From an uncultured Hyphomicrobiales bacterium (GTDB lineage: Bacteria; Pseudomonadota; Alphaproteobacteria; Rhizobiales; Beijerinckiaceae), in the NCBI GenBank assembly GCA_903847605.1, contig CAINED010000024.1:62001-126000 (forward strand): 64,000 nt of DNA, in the 5' to 3' direction. The position numbers and the translations under genes are program-made. The notes beneath the pieces were generated by a model. It was not told where the DNA came from and made no database searches. It was given only the letters and a program-made list of their open reading frames with translations. Shown here piece by piece: positions 9,677 through 21,139 of this stretch (within the stretch, counting starts at the first letter, position 1; every line of letters starts with the position of its first letter).

Positions 9677-10621
9677 ATGCGTCTGGCCACATTGGTTGTC
9701 GATGGCGTCCTGCACCTTGCTGTGATCGCGGGCGACGACGCCTTCATACCCGCCCTTGCGACAAAGATTTTGCCCGAATGCGCGGAATTGCGCCGCTCGG
9801 TTCTCGGCACGATCCGGGGCGGCGATGCCGCGCTCGAGGCTCTGCGCCGCGCCTGTACGGCAGCATCGGGCTTGCGCGACAAATTGAAGGAGACAGGCGC
9901 GATCGTATCCGCTTCCTCCGCAACCTATGCAGCGCCCGTGCCGGAGCCGGGCATGGTCCTCGCGGCCGGCGCGAACTATCACGAACATCTCAAGGAGATG
10001 AACACGCCGCCGCCCGCGACGCCCATGGGATTTTACAAGAGCGTTGCAAGCATCATCGGCCATAAGGGCGAAATCATAGCGCCGGCATCGAATCCGGACA
10101 TGCTCGACTGGGAAGGCGAATTCAGCATCGTCATCGGCAAGACCTGTCACGACGTCAGCGAGGAGGACGCGCTTGATTACGTCTTCGGCTACACGGTCGT
10201 GAACGATGTCTCCGCACGCGACTGGGTTGCGCCCGCCTTTGCGGCACAAGGCATGATCGGCACCGTCGTCGCCTGGGAGCACAACATTCTCGGCAAACTC
10301 TTTCCGACCTTTTGCCCGATGGGTCCGGTCATCGCGACGAGCGACGAAATCCGCGATCCCGCCAGCCTCAAGCTTGAGACGCGCCTGAATGGCGCCGTCG
10401 TGCAATCCGCCAACACCGCCGATCTCGTCTTCGGCGCCCGGCAGCTGATCTCCTATTATTCGCGCTTCCTCACCTTCCGGCCCGGCGATGTCATCACCAC
10501 GGGTTCGCCGAGCGGCGTCGGCTATGGCCGCAACCCCAAACTCTTCATGAAGCCGGGCGACGTTATCGAAGTCGAGGTCGAAGGCATCGGCGTTTTGCGC
10601 AACACGGTGAAGCAGCTTTGA
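9677..10621 (+). CDS. Fumarylacetoacetate hydrolase family protein
   Basis: VLAAGANYHEHLKEMN..PDMLDWEGEFSIVIGKTCHDVSEEDALDYVFGYTVVNDVSARD..GDVITTGSPSGVGYGRNPKLFMKPGDVIEVEVEGIG. Confidence 0.92.
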   Translation: MRLATLVVDGVLHLAVIAGDDAFIPALATKILPECAELRRSVLGTIRGGDAALEALRRACTAASGLRDKLKETGAIVSASSATYAAPVPEPGMVLAAGANYHEHLKEMNTPPPATPMGFYKSVASIIGHKGEIIAPASNPDMLDWEGEFSIVIGKTCHDVSEEDALDYVFGYTVVNDVSARDWVAPAFAAQGMIGTVVAWEHNILGKLFPTFCPMGPVIATSDEIRDPASLKLETRLNGAVVQSANTADLVFGARQLISYYSRFLTFRPGDVITTGSPSGVGYGRNPKLFMKPGDVIEVEVEGIGVLRNTVKQL

Positions 10622-11590
10622 TTACTGTATCTTCAGCCCGATCGCATTGACTCGCGTCGTCCAGAACTTGATCTCGTTCTGAAAGAAATTGCCGGTCGCC
10701 GCGAGGTCGTTGGCCATCAGTTCGAGGCCGAGCTTTTCCAGCCGCGCGCGCACATCCGGCGTTGCGATCGCCTTGTTGATCTCCGCATTCAACTTGGCGC
10801 TGACGGCGGCCGGTGTGGCCGACGGCACGAAGAAACCGCCCCATGAGGCTGCGTAATAATCGGGGTAGCCAGCTTCGCCGAGCGTCGGCACGTCGGGTAT
10901 CGCGGGGTGGCGTTTCGCGCTCATCACGGCGAGGCCGCGCAGCTTGCCGGCGCGCACATGTTCGGTAATGGCGAGCATGGTCACGACGATGGAATTCAAC
11001 TGGTTCGCGAGCGCATTCGAAATCGCAGGCGCGCCGCCGGCGAATGGCACATGTTGCGATTGCGCCTTGGCGACGTTGCGGAAGAAATATTCGGCGGCGA
11101 TATGGGAGCCCGTTCCATTGCCGGCCGTGCCGTATTGTACGGATAATCCATCGGCGGGTTTGAGGAACTGCGCCAGCGTTTTCGCTGCATTGTCGGGATG
11201 AACCGCGATCATTTCCGGCGCGGAGCCGACAATGGCGACCGGCGTAATTTCCTTCGTCGCATAGCCGGGATTGGCGTAGAGCGCTTCGTTGATCGCCATG
11301 GCCGTCGTCGCCGCGAGAATCGTATAGCCGTCCGGCTCCCCGCGCGCGACCGCACGCGCGGCGATGTTGCCGCCGGCCCCTGCCCTGTTCTCGACAATGA
11401 TGGGCTGGCCCAGCGATGCCGACAATCGCTCGGAGACGATGCGCGCGATGGCGTCGATGAAGCCGCCGGCGCCTGCGGATACAAGCACGGTGATGCGCTT
11501 CGATGGATAGGCGTCTTGCGCGGCTGCGCTGCCCGCGGCGGCCGTGCATGCTGCCAATGCGAGCGCGAGTGATCTTGCCGAATGTAGCAT
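10622..11590 (-). CDS. Tripartite tricarboxylate transporter substrate-binding protein (Bug/TctC)
   Basis: Signal peptide; YPSKRITVLVSAGAGGFIDAIARIVSERLSASLGQPIIVENRAGAGGNIAARAVARGEPDGYTIL. Confidence 0.9.
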   Translation of the reverse strand: MLHSARSLALALAACTAAAGSAAAQDAYPSKRITVLVSAGAGGFIDAIARIVSERLSASLGQPIIVENRAGAGGNIAARAVARGEPDGYTILAATTAMAINEALYANPGYATKEITPVAIVGSAPEMIAVHPDNAAKTLAQFLKPADGLSVQYGTAGNGTGSHIAAEYFFRNVAKAQSQHVPFAGGAPAISNALANQLNSIVVTMLAITEHVRAGKLRGLAVMSAKRHPAIPDVPTLGEAGYPDYYAASWGGFFVPSATPAAVSAKLNAEINKAIATPDVRARLEKLGLELMANDLAATGNFFQNEIKFWTTRVNAIGLKIQ

Positions 11591-11667
11591 ATGTCTTCCC
11601 TCCCCGAAAAACATGAGCAGGCTTTCATGTTTCGTTGCAGGCTTCAAGTGCCCTGCGGGGTGAGAGG

Positions 11668-12933
11668 TCAGATCGGAACTTCCCCGGCGCTTTTATGACC
11701 GCGCAATCCAAAATGCAGGATGAAAAGATAGGCCGGAATACAGATGATAGCGAATGCCGGCTGAAATCCGATGTGCGTCTTCAACACCGCATAAAGATAG
11801 GGCAGCGCCGCGCCGCCCGCGATGGCCATGATCAGCAGCGCCGAGCCCGCTTCCGTATGGCGGCCAAGGCTGTGGATCGCCAGCGGAAAGATCGCAGGCC
11901 ACATCATCGCATTGGCGAAACCGAGCGCCGCAACAAAGCCGACGGACACATAGCCCCCGGTTATCAAGGCGCCTAACGACAGCAACACGCCCAGGAATGC
12001 CGACAAGGCCAGATAGGCCTGCTGCGAAATGAAGCGCGGGATCACGGCGAGCCCAGTAAAGTAACCCGCGAGCATCGCAAACAAGGTGATCGACGTGAAA
12101 TAGGCCGTTTCGCTCAAGGGCAGCCCGAACCCCGCGCCATAGATCACGATGGCGTCGCCCGCCATCACCTCGACACCGACATAAAGAAATAGTGCGATGA
12201 CGCCGAGCCGCAATTGCGGAAATTTGAGCGGCGAAGCGAAATCGCTGTTTTCAGCGCGATTACTTTGCGACGCCACAATGTCAGGCAGGCTCGAACGTGC
12301 GAACCAGAACGCCAGCGCCACCATCAGCAGCGCCATCGCCAGATAAGGCCAGTAAACCAGCGCTGCAAATTCCCCGAGAATTTTTTCACGATCATCCGCG
12401 GATGCGTCGCGCACCCGCTCTTCGAGATTTCCCATGCCGCGCAACACCAGCGCGCCGAAGACGAGCGGCGCGAGAAAGCCTGCGAACTTGTTGCAGATGC
12501 CCATGAAGGCTATTCGCTGCGCCGCACTCTCTATGGGGCCGAGAATGGAGATATAGGGATTGGACGCAGTCTGCAGCAGCGACAATCCCGCGCCAGTGAC
12601 AAACAAGCCCGTCAACGCGCCGGGATAATAACGCCGCAAGGCACATTCGCCGAACAGGACCGTGCCACAAGCGGCGACCAGAAAGCCGAGCGCGATGCCC
12701 TTTTTCATGCCTGTCAGGCGCAACAGCGCCGAAGCCGGCAGCGCGAAGACGAGATAGGAGAGGTAGAACACCATCGGCACGAGAAAGGCGTTCACGTCGT
12801 CGAGATCGAAGGCGAGTTTGACGAAGCCGATCAACGGTCCGTTCAACCAGGTAACGAAACCAAAAATGAAGAAGACAAGGCCGATGGCGAGCATGGGCCC
12901 GAAACTGCCGTTGTCCGCGCCCGTTGCCTTCAC
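11668..12933 (-). CDS. Sugar MFS transporter (FucP/GluP-like)
   Basis: FFIFGFVTWLNGPLIGFVKLAFDLDDVNAFLVPMVFYLSYLVFALPASALLRLTGMKKGIALGF..LLQTASNPYISILGP. Confidence 0.85.
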   Translation of the reverse strand: MKATGADNGSFGPMLAIGLVFFIFGFVTWLNGPLIGFVKLAFDLDDVNAFLVPMVFYLSYLVFALPASALLRLTGMKKGIALGFLVAACGTVLFGECALRRYYPGALTGLFVTGAGLSLLQTASNPYISILGPIESAAQRIAFMGICNKFAGFLAPLVFGALVLRGMGNLEERVRDASADDREKILGEFAALVYWPYLAMALLMVALAFWFARSSLPDIVASQSNRAENSDFASPLKFPQLRLGVIALFLYVGVEVMAGDAIVIYGAGFGLPLSETAYFTSITLFAMLAGYFTGLAVIPRFISQQAYLALSAFLGVLLSLGALITGGYVSVGFVAALGFANAMMWPAIFPLAIHSLGRHTEAGSALLIMAIAGGAALPYLYAVLKTHIGFQPAFAIICIPAYLFILHFGLRGHKSAGEVPI

Positions 12934-12966
12934 ATCAGCGATCCATCGCTTCGCGTGTCGCTTGAC

Positions 12967-13188
12967 TCAATACGACCGGCGCTTTTTCTTGGGGCTCTTT
13001 CGCGCGACGCTCGGCCCCGCGACAGCGCCGGCAACGCCGCCGACCGCCGCGCCAATGGGACCGGCGATGACCGCGCCCGCAGCAGCCCCCGCCCCTGCGC
13101 CGGCGAGGCGCGTTTCCGTCGTCGTGCAACCCGCAACGAAGATCGCTGCGAGCGCTGCGGCGAAAGTAATCTTGAGCCCTGTGTTCAT
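12967..13188 (-). CDS. Small glycine-zipper lipoprotein
   Basis: MNTGLKITFAAALAAIFVAGCTTTETRLAGAGAGAAAGAVIAGPIGAAVGGVAGAVAGP: lipobox FVAGC and Gly/Ala zipper. Confidence 0.7.
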   Translation of the reverse strand: MNTGLKITFAAALAAIFVAGCTTTETRLAGAGAGAAAGAVIAGPIGAAVGGVAGAVAGPSVARKSPKKKRRSY

Positions 13189-13240
13189 GGCAGTCCTCCG
13201 GAGCCCCACCCCGTTTGGATTCGCATGCGAGCGTAACCGA

Positions 13241-14293
13241 TCAGGACACGGAAGGATAATCCACATAGCCCTGCTCGCCGCCCCAGTAGATGGTCTTGGG
13301 ATCGGCCTCGGCGAGTGCGATGCCCTCGCGATAGCGGTGTACGAGATCGGGATTGGCGAGATAGGGCTTGCCGAAGACGATAGCGTCGGCCGCGCCCGAC
13401 TGGATCATCTCGTTGCCGGTGGCGGCGTTGAATCCGGCGCCGGCCGCGTAGATGCCCTTGTAACGCTCGCGAAACGGCGCGTGGATATCATAGCCGCCCT
13501 GCTTGGCCCCGTGGACATAGGCGAGGCCACGGCCGTTCAGCGCCTTCGCAATATAGGGATACATCTCCTCCGCGTCCGGCTCCTGCACTTCGTTGAATTT
13601 GATGCGCGGCGAGAGCTTGATGCCGGTACGGTTCGCGCCCACCGCGGCGCTGACCTGATCGACAACGTCGAGGAGGAAACGCGCGCGGTTCTCGATGCTG
13701 CCGCCGTAGCGGTCGGTACGCTGGTTGATCGTCGGGTCGAGAAACTGCTGGATGAGGTAGCCGGACGCCGCATGAATTTCCACGCCGTCGAACCCCGCTT
13801 CCAGCGCGCGCTTCGCAGCCGACGCGTATTCCCCGGCTACGCCGGATACTTCGTCGGTTTCCAGAGCGCGCGGCGTCACATGATCTTTCGGCCCCTCGTC
13901 GGTCTTGTTCTGGCCATTCAGCTTGATCGCCGAAGGCGCGACAGGCAGAGCGCCGCCGGGAAGCCATTGCGGCAACGCCACGCGTCCCGTGTGATAAAGT
14001 TGCGCATAGATGCGGCCGTGCTTTTCGTGAACCGCTTCCGTGATTGTGCGCCATGCCGAGACATGTTCCGGCGTCACGAGGCCCGGCGTGCGCACATAAC
14101 CCTTGGCCATGTGCGAGACATAAATGGCTTCCGAAAGGATCAGGCCCGCGCTGGCGCGCTGTGCGTAATAGTCGGCGACATAGGGCAGCGGCACGCCATC
14201 GGCCTGCGCGCGCGAACGCGTCATCGGCGCCATGATGACGCGGTTCGGCAGTTCGAGCGCGCCGATGCGGATGGGATCGTAGAGAGTCGGCAT
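13241..14293 (-). CDS. Alkene reductase / NADH:flavin oxidoreductase (Old Yellow Enzyme, NemA-like)
   Basis: MPTLYDPIRIGALELPNRVIMAPMTRSRA..FDGVEIHAASGYLIQQFLDPTINQRTDRYGGSIENRARFLLDVVD. Confidence 0.92.
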   Translation of the reverse strand: MPTLYDPIRIGALELPNRVIMAPMTRSRAQADGVPLPYVADYYAQRASAGLILSEAIYVSHMAKGYVRTPGLVTPEHVSAWRTITEAVHEKHGRIYAQLYHTGRVALPQWLPGGALPVAPSAIKLNGQNKTDEGPKDHVTPRALETDEVSGVAGEYASAAKRALEAGFDGVEIHAASGYLIQQFLDPTINQRTDRYGGSIENRARFLLDVVDQVSAAVGANRTGIKLSPRIKFNEVQEPDAEEMYPYIAKALNGRGLAYVHGAKQGGYDIHAPFRERYKGIYAAGAGFNAATGNEMIQSGAADAIVFGKPYLANPDLVHRYREGIALAEADPKTIYWGGEQGYVDYPSVS

Positions 14294-14449
14294 TTTCTTG
14301 TTTCCTCGCCTGAAGCTTCGCCACCTGTTTAGGCAACAAGCCACCGCTTGCGCAAATCCAAAGTCGCACCGTGTCCGGGAACAACAAATGCGCGCAGCAT
14401 TGCCGCGAAATGGCGGAGCATGGCGCGGCGGCTGCCGCGCCGGGCTAAG

Positions 14450-15838
<1,389 letters not shown>

Positions 15839-15945
15839 TCACTCAGGCTGTCGCCGCTGCATGGCCATCACAGTGGCCGGCAAAAAACGGATTGCAGGGC
15901 AAGTGCATTCGTAGGAATTTCCGTTCGACTGGGAGGAAACCGTGC

Positions 15946-17124
15946 ATGGAATGCTGGTATTTCACAGAGATGCCCTACCCCTTTCTGCCGCCGGCTTCAG
16001 AGATGACGACGCATTGGGTTTCGCTTTCCAACCGACTTTTCGATCCGAAGGTCGGGGCAGACCTCTACAATCGCTATCTCGACGAATACATGATGGCGGA
16101 CGAAGCGGGCCTTAACCTGATGGTCAACGAGCACCATCAGACCGCGACCTGCATCAACTCGACAGCGCCCCTGACGCTCGCCATTCTCGCGCGCCAGACC
16201 AGCAAGGGGAAACTGCTCATCCTCGGCAATCCCGTGGCCAACCGCAGCGATCCCATTCGCATCGCCGAGGAGATGGCGATGGCCGACTGCATCTCGCGCG
16301 GACGCGTATCGTCCGGCTTCGTGCGCGGCGTGGCGCAAGAGTCCTTCGCGGCAAATTCCAATCCGACGCAAACCGTCGAGCGCCTGTGGGAAGGCATCGA
16401 CCTCGTGCAGAAGGCCTGGACGACCACCGATGGCCCCTTCAACTTCGAAGGAAAATTCACCCACAAGCGCGCCATCAATCTCTGGCCGCGTCCCTATCAG
16501 ACGCCGCACCCGCCGATCTGGATCACCGGTTCGAGCGACGTTCCCGCGATCAGGCGCGCTGCATCGCGCGGCTTCGTATTTGCGACATTTCTCCAGCCCT
16601 ATATGAAAGTGCGCGCATTATTCGAAGCCTACCGGTCGGCCTACGCGCTGAACGGCCAGCCAGGCGAAGGCGGATGCGCGTTCATGCCGCTCGTCTATGT
16701 CGCCGATACGGAATCGGAAGCAGAAGCCGGGATGAGGGAACTTGTCTGGTACCTGCACGCCAAGTCGGAACCGCAACTGGGCAATCCGCCCGGTTATATA
16801 CCCATCGAGACGAATGTGCTGGCCTTGAAGGGCGCCTATGCCGGCCGCACCGCGGCCATGCGGGCGGAGACGCTCGAAGTCCAGCGCGAGCAAGGCGTCG
16901 TCATGTACGGCACGCCCGATCAGGTCGTCGCGCAGATCAGGCGCTTTTACGAGCGCGTCGGCGGCTTCGATCACCTGTTGATGATGATGCAGGCAGGCTT
17001 TCTCGATCACGAGCGGACCTGCAGAAACATTCGCCTGTTCGCGAAAGAATGTTATCCGCTGATCAAGGATCTCGCACGCACGCAGCCGTTCGGAGGCAAC
17101 GCCGTCAAAGCTGCAAGCGGGTGA
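15946..17124 (+). CDS. LLM class flavin-dependent oxidoreductase
   Basis: MECWYFTEMPYPFLP..NLMVNEHHQTATCINSTAPLTLAILARQTSKGKLLILGNPVANRSDPIRIAEEMAMADCISRGRVSSGFVRGV. Confidence 0.88.
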   Translation: MECWYFTEMPYPFLPPASEMTTHWVSLSNRLFDPKVGADLYNRYLDEYMMADEAGLNLMVNEHHQTATCINSTAPLTLAILARQTSKGKLLILGNPVANRSDPIRIAEEMAMADCISRGRVSSGFVRGVAQESFAANSNPTQTVERLWEGIDLVQKAWTTTDGPFNFEGKFTHKRAINLWPRPYQTPHPPIWITGSSDVPAIRRAASRGFVFATFLQPYMKVRALFEAYRSAYALNGQPGEGGCAFMPLVYVADTESEAEAGMRELVWYLHAKSEPQLGNPPGYIPIETNVLALKGAYAGRTAAMRAETLEVQREQGVVMYGTPDQVVAQIRRFYERVGGFDHLLMMMQAGFLDHERTCRNIRLFAKECYPLIKDLARTQPFGGNAVKAASG

Positions 17125-17221
17125 AGCGGATAGTGCAGCGAGACTTCCGTGAACTGGAACTTACTGCGGCGTCATTCTCGCGATGCGCACATTGGCGTAC
17201 GCTCGTCCAACCGGGCCTGCG

Positions 17222-18463
17222 TCACGCCGGCGAAGGCGCTGGCGTGGCTAGCACCTTTTCGCGCTTGCGCGGCGGGCCGCCGAAAAACATCTGAACAAGT
17301 CCGGCGGTGATGCCGATCACCGAACCTATCTGCCACGCCGGATCGTAGGAGCCGGTGAGGTCGAAGATCAATCCGCCGCCCCACGTGCCGAGCGACGATC
17401 CCACCTGATGCACCACGAAGGCCATGCCGAGCAGCGTCGCCATGTAACGCGTGCCGAATACGTCGGCGATGATGCCGCCCGTGAGCGGCGCAAGGCCCGG
17501 CCACCACAAAAGGCCCATGGCCGCCGCAAAGAGCAGCGTGCTCGCCGGCGTCGGCGGCATGGCGAAATAGGCGGCGATCATGATCGAGCGCAGCACATAA
17601 ACGCTGCCGAGAATGATGTGCTTGGGATAGCGCCCGCCGAGCCAGCCCGTGACCAGCGAACCCACGGCGCTGACGCCGCCGATCGTCGCCAGCGTCCAGG
17701 CGCTCAGCATCGGATCCTGACCGCATAAAGCCAGATAGGCCGGCAGATGCGTCGTCAGGAACATCAGATTAAGGCCGCAGACGAAATAGGCGCCGGACAT
17801 CACCAGAAACTGCCGGTTGCGGATGGCGTCGCCCAAGACCTCGCTCATCGAAGCGCGCGTCGTCGTTGCGGTTTGCGGGAGCTTGTCAACACCGCCCGCG
17901 AGAAACGCCGCAGGGATCATCGCGACCGATAGCGCCAGGAAAAACAGGATACCGATCTGCCACGTGCTGCGCCCAAGGATAGCCTGCGTGATGAGCGGCC
18001 CTGCCAGCGTGCCGAGCGAACCGATCGCGGAGACAATGCCAAGCGTCATACTGCGCTGGGCGGGCGACACTGCGCGCGCGGTGGCCGACATCGTCAGAGA
18101 CGTCGCTGTGCAGGCGAGCGCCGTGCCGATGAGAGCGCCGGAAATCAGCAGCGCAGTAACGCCCTTCGCGCCCGCCATCACCGCGAGGCCCGCGACATAG
18201 ATGGAAGCGCCGACGACCATCGTCTTGCGGGAACCATAGCGGTCGGCGAAAGCGCCGACGAAGGCCTGGGTCAGACCCCAGACGACGTTCTGAATCGCGA
18301 GCATGAGCGTGAAGTCGGACGCGGTGATCGCGAGGTCCTTCGTCACCGGCGGCAGGAAAAGCCCAAAGCTCTGGCGGATTCCCATGCCGATGGTCAGCAG
18401 CGTCGCCGCCCCGATCAGGATCAGATAGCTCTGGCGGTCTATCGCGCCGAACGCTTTTTTCAT
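17222..18463 (-). CDS. MFS transporter
   Basis: MKKAFGAIDRQSYLILIGAATLLTIGMGIRQSFGLFLPPVTKDLAIT..AFADRYGSRKTMVVGA; multiple TM segments. Confidence 0.85.
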   Translation of the reverse strand: MKKAFGAIDRQSYLILIGAATLLTIGMGIRQSFGLFLPPVTKDLAITASDFTLMLAIQNVVWGLTQAFVGAFADRYGSRKTMVVGASIYVAGLAVMAGAKGVTALLISGALIGTALACTATSLTMSATARAVSPAQRSMTLGIVSAIGSLGTLAGPLITQAILGRSTWQIGILFFLALSVAMIPAAFLAGGVDKLPQTATTTRASMSEVLGDAIRNRQFLVMSGAYFVCGLNLMFLTTHLPAYLALCGQDPMLSAWTLATIGGVSAVGSLVTGWLGGRYPKHIILGSVYVLRSIMIAAYFAMPPTPASTLLFAAAMGLLWWPGLAPLTGGIIADVFGTRYMATLLGMAFVVHQVGSSLGTWGGGLIFDLTGSYDPAWQIGSVIGITAGLVQMFFGGPPRKREKVLATPAPSPA

Positions 18464-18491
18464 GGAATTGCCGATCCCTGGATGCGTCGCG

Positions 18492-18510
18492 GCCGGGATT
18501 GAGTCCCGGC
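18492..18510. repeat. Inverted repeat GCCGGGA-TTGAG-TCCCGGC between divergent MFS and queF
   Basis: 7-bp perfect stem, 5-nt loop, read directly. Confidence 0.5.
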
Positions 18511-18610
18511 TTCTGCCCATTGATTGCACAAAGTGCGCGACTTCCTTGCTTTCGGCAAGCGTCAGGTCTGCCTTTGTGGAACTGTTTGATCGCGCGGTTT
18601 CACGGCGCAA

Positions 18611-18635
18611 TCCTCTCCGGCAACCGGGGAGAGGA
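18611..18635 (+). repeat. Stem-loop TCCTCTCCGG-CAA-CCGGGGAGAGGA upstream of queF
   Basis: 8 bp + 2 bp stem with 2-nt bulge, read directly. Confidence 0.45.
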
Positions 18636-18736
18636 GCAGGAAGCATGGCTCGCACTTGCGGTTCGAACACGCTTCGGGCATCTGCTTCGCTCGAGACTCG
18701 CGCTGCCGTGAAACGCAGAAAAGAATTTTGGCTCCC

Positions 18737-19201
18737 ATGCCCACCAGAAAACACACAGGCGCCACCCTTCTTGGCCAGCATGCCGCTCTGCCCGCCTCGC
18801 CCGAAGAGGCGACGCTGGAGCGCGTGCCCAATCCGCACACCGACACCAACTACGTTGCGCGCTTCACCGCGCCGGAATTCACCTCGCTCTGCCCGGTAAC
18901 GGGACAGCCGGATTTCGCGCATATCGTCATCGATTACGTGCCGGGCAAGTGGCTTGTGGAGTCGAAGTCGCTCAAACTCTATATGGGCTCTTTCCGCAAT
19001 CACGGCGCGTTTCACGAGGATTGTACGGTCCGCATCGGCAAGGATTTGGCGGCTCTCCTCGCGCCGAAGTGGCTGCGCATCGGCGGCTACTGGTATCCGC
19101 GTGGCGGCATGCCGATCGACGTTTTCTGGCAGACCGGAAAGTTGCCAGCGGGTGTATGGGCCCCCGATCAGGGCGTCGCGCCCTATCGCGGCCGGGGCTA
19201 A
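18737..19201 (+). CDS. queF: NADPH-dependent 7-cyano-7-deazaguanine reductase (preQ1 synthase)
   Basis: [57 protein letters not shown]; catalytic Cys and QueF motif. Confidence 0.95.
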   Translation: MPTRKHTGATLLGQHAALPASPEEATLERVPNPHTDTNYVARFTAPEFTSLCPVTGQPDFAHIVIDYVPGKWLVESKSLKLYMGSFRNHGAFHEDCTVRIGKDLAALLAPKWLRIGGYWYPRGGMPIDVFWQTGKLPAGVWAPDQGVAPYRGRG

Positions 19202-19348
19202 AAACCGGGAAATTTACGAATTATGAGCCGTGTCCAAGCAGCGTTTACCTGCGTAAGACGCGGTTTAAGGCTTCCATAACCCGGTCAGCCGTCTCCTGTG
19301 CCTGACGAATAGCCGCGCTGGCGTTCAACAGCGGGCAAGGGGGCAGGC

Positions 19349-21082
19349 ATGGAACCCGTCAGTTTCGGAAATTGCTTCGGCTGGCTGCACAATGGGCAGG
19401 CGTCGCGCGGCGTCGTCCTGATGAGCCCGTTCGGCTTCGAGGAATTGTGCGCGCGCAAGACCTTCGCCCTGCTCGGCCAGGCGCTGGCGGCTCGCGGCAT
19501 ACCCGTCCTGCGCTTCGACTGGAGCGGAACCGGCGACAGTCTCGGCGGTCCCAACGACATCAGACAGTTCGATCACTGGCGCAATGATGCGCGCGACGCG
19601 GTCGCGACTCTCAAAGCCCTGACCGGCGTGAAGGAGATCGTCGTCGTCGGTCTCCGCCTCGGCGCGTTGCTCGCTGCCGACGCCGCCTGCGCCCGCGACG
19701 ATGTCTCCCGCCTCGTCCTGCTGGCCCCGCCCGCAAGCGGAAAAGCCTGGCTCCGGGAAGCGGCGACCTTTGCGCGTGTCATGTCCGTGCCCGGCGCTGC
19801 CTCGACCGCAGCCGATGGGCTCGAAGTAGCCGGTTTCCGCATCGGCGCGGACAGCGTCGAAGCCATCCGCACGACCGAATGGGGCGCTCTGACCGCCTGC
19901 CCTGCGCCGCAAGTCGACATCTTCGTCCAGCAGGCGGGCGGCGGCGAACGCATCGAGCACTACATGAATCTGCTCGGCGCCCATACGGCCTGCCACACAT
20001 TCCAGGGATACAACGCCCTGATGTGCGATCCGACGGCGTCGCAGGCTCCAATGGCCTTGATCGAAAAACTCGCGGAAGACATGGCTGCAAAGGCCCCGGC
20101 GGCGACTCGCGCCGTACCCCGCCCCGCCTTCGCGCCGCTCACGGGCCATGGATTTTCCGAAACACCTGCGCGCCTCGGCGTTGACCAGAACATGGCCGGC
20201 ATCCTGTGCCACCCGATCGAGCGAACCTCGCGCAGCGAGGCCGTCATTTTCCTGAACGCCGGCGCCATTCATCATGCCGGCTGGGCGCGCATGTATGTCG
20301 ACATGTCTCGCCGCCTCGCACGCCATGGCGTCGCCAGCCTGCGACTCGATCTGCCGGGCATCGGCGACAGCGCAATGCTGGGGGACCCGCCCGTCGCCTC
20401 GTTGTATGCGCGGCGCATGTCGGGCGAGGTCACGCAGGCCATCGACTGGCTCAAGGGCCGCGGCTATCGCCGCATCACGCTCGCAGGCGCCTGCAGCGGA
20501 GCCTATCAGGCTTTTCACGCCGCGCTGGACGACGAGCGCGTCGACGGGTTCGTACTTCTCAACCAGCTTTGCTTCGTATGGGGCGCCAGCTATGCGATGC
20601 AATTCAACGCGTGGCAGGCAACGAAGTCGCGCAGTCTCAACGCGCAACTTTCTTCCGCTTCCGCCGACGAAACGCTCGATGCGGCGCGCACCCTGGCGCG
20701 CCTGATGCCGATCGCCAAAAAAGTTGCAAAGGGCGGATTGTCAGCGCTGATGTCGCTGCAAACCTATGCCTCGCAAGCCTTTGCACGCGAAAAGTCAGTC
20801 GAAGCCGCCTTCATCAAACTCTCCTCGCGTGGCGCGAGGATCATGCTCGCCTATAGCGCAGGCGATGCGGGGCTAGCCGAACTCGAGCGTCATCTCGGCC
20901 ACGAAGGCATCCATGCGACCTCGCTCCCCGGCGTCTGCAAGCGCATCATCGAAAACGCCGATCACATGCTGACGCCAGCGAAGGCGCGCGCGGAATTCGC
21001 CGAAGAATTCGTAGCCTTTCTGGACGCGAACGTCGCCGAAGAGGAAACACCGCAGCGCGACCGCGCGTTGGCCAGCGCCTGA
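19349..21082 (+). CDS. Tandem two-domain alpha/beta hydrolase (exosortase-system hydrolase-like)
   Basis: N-domain VVLMSPFGFEELCARKTFALLGQALAARGIPVLRFDWSGTGDSLG..VGLRLGALLA; C-domain VIFLNAGAIHHAGWARMYVDMSRRLARHGVASLRLDLPGIGDS..LAGACSGAYQA..ENADHMLTP. Confidence 0.75.
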   Translation: MEPVSFGNCFGWLHNGQASRGVVLMSPFGFEELCARKTFALLGQALAARGIPVLRFDWSGTGDSLGGPNDIRQFDHWRNDARDAVATLKALTGVKEIVVVGLRLGALLAADAACARDDVSRLVLLAPPASGKAWLREAATFARVMSVPGAASTAADGLEVAGFRIGADSVEAIRTTEWGALTACPAPQVDIFVQQAGGGERIEHYMNLLGAHTACHTFQGYNALMCDPTASQAPMALIEKLAEDMAAKAPAATRAVPRPAFAPLTGHGFSETPARLGVDQNMAGILCHPIERTSRSEAVIFLNAGAIHHAGWARMYVDMSRRLARHGVASLRLDLPGIGDSAMLGDPPVASLYARRMSGEVTQAIDWLKGRGYRRITLAGACSGAYQAFHAALDDERVDGFVLLNQLCFVWGASYAMQFNAWQATKSRSLNAQLSSASADETLDAARTLARLMPIAKKVAKGGLSALMSLQTYASQAFAREKSVEAAFIKLSSRGARIMLAYSAGDAGLAELERHLGHEGIHATSLPGVCKRIIENADHMLTPAKARAEFAEEFVAFLDANVAEEETPQRDRALASA

Positions 21083-21139
21083 GCGGAAGCACTCCTTAAC
21101 TTCGCCGCTGTATAGCCGAATGCGTCTGTTGCGTGGAGT

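Noticed and set aside
18464-18736. preQ1 riboswitch upstream of queF
   Set aside because: No recognisable preQ1-I stem/A-rich tail core; would need a covariance-model scan.
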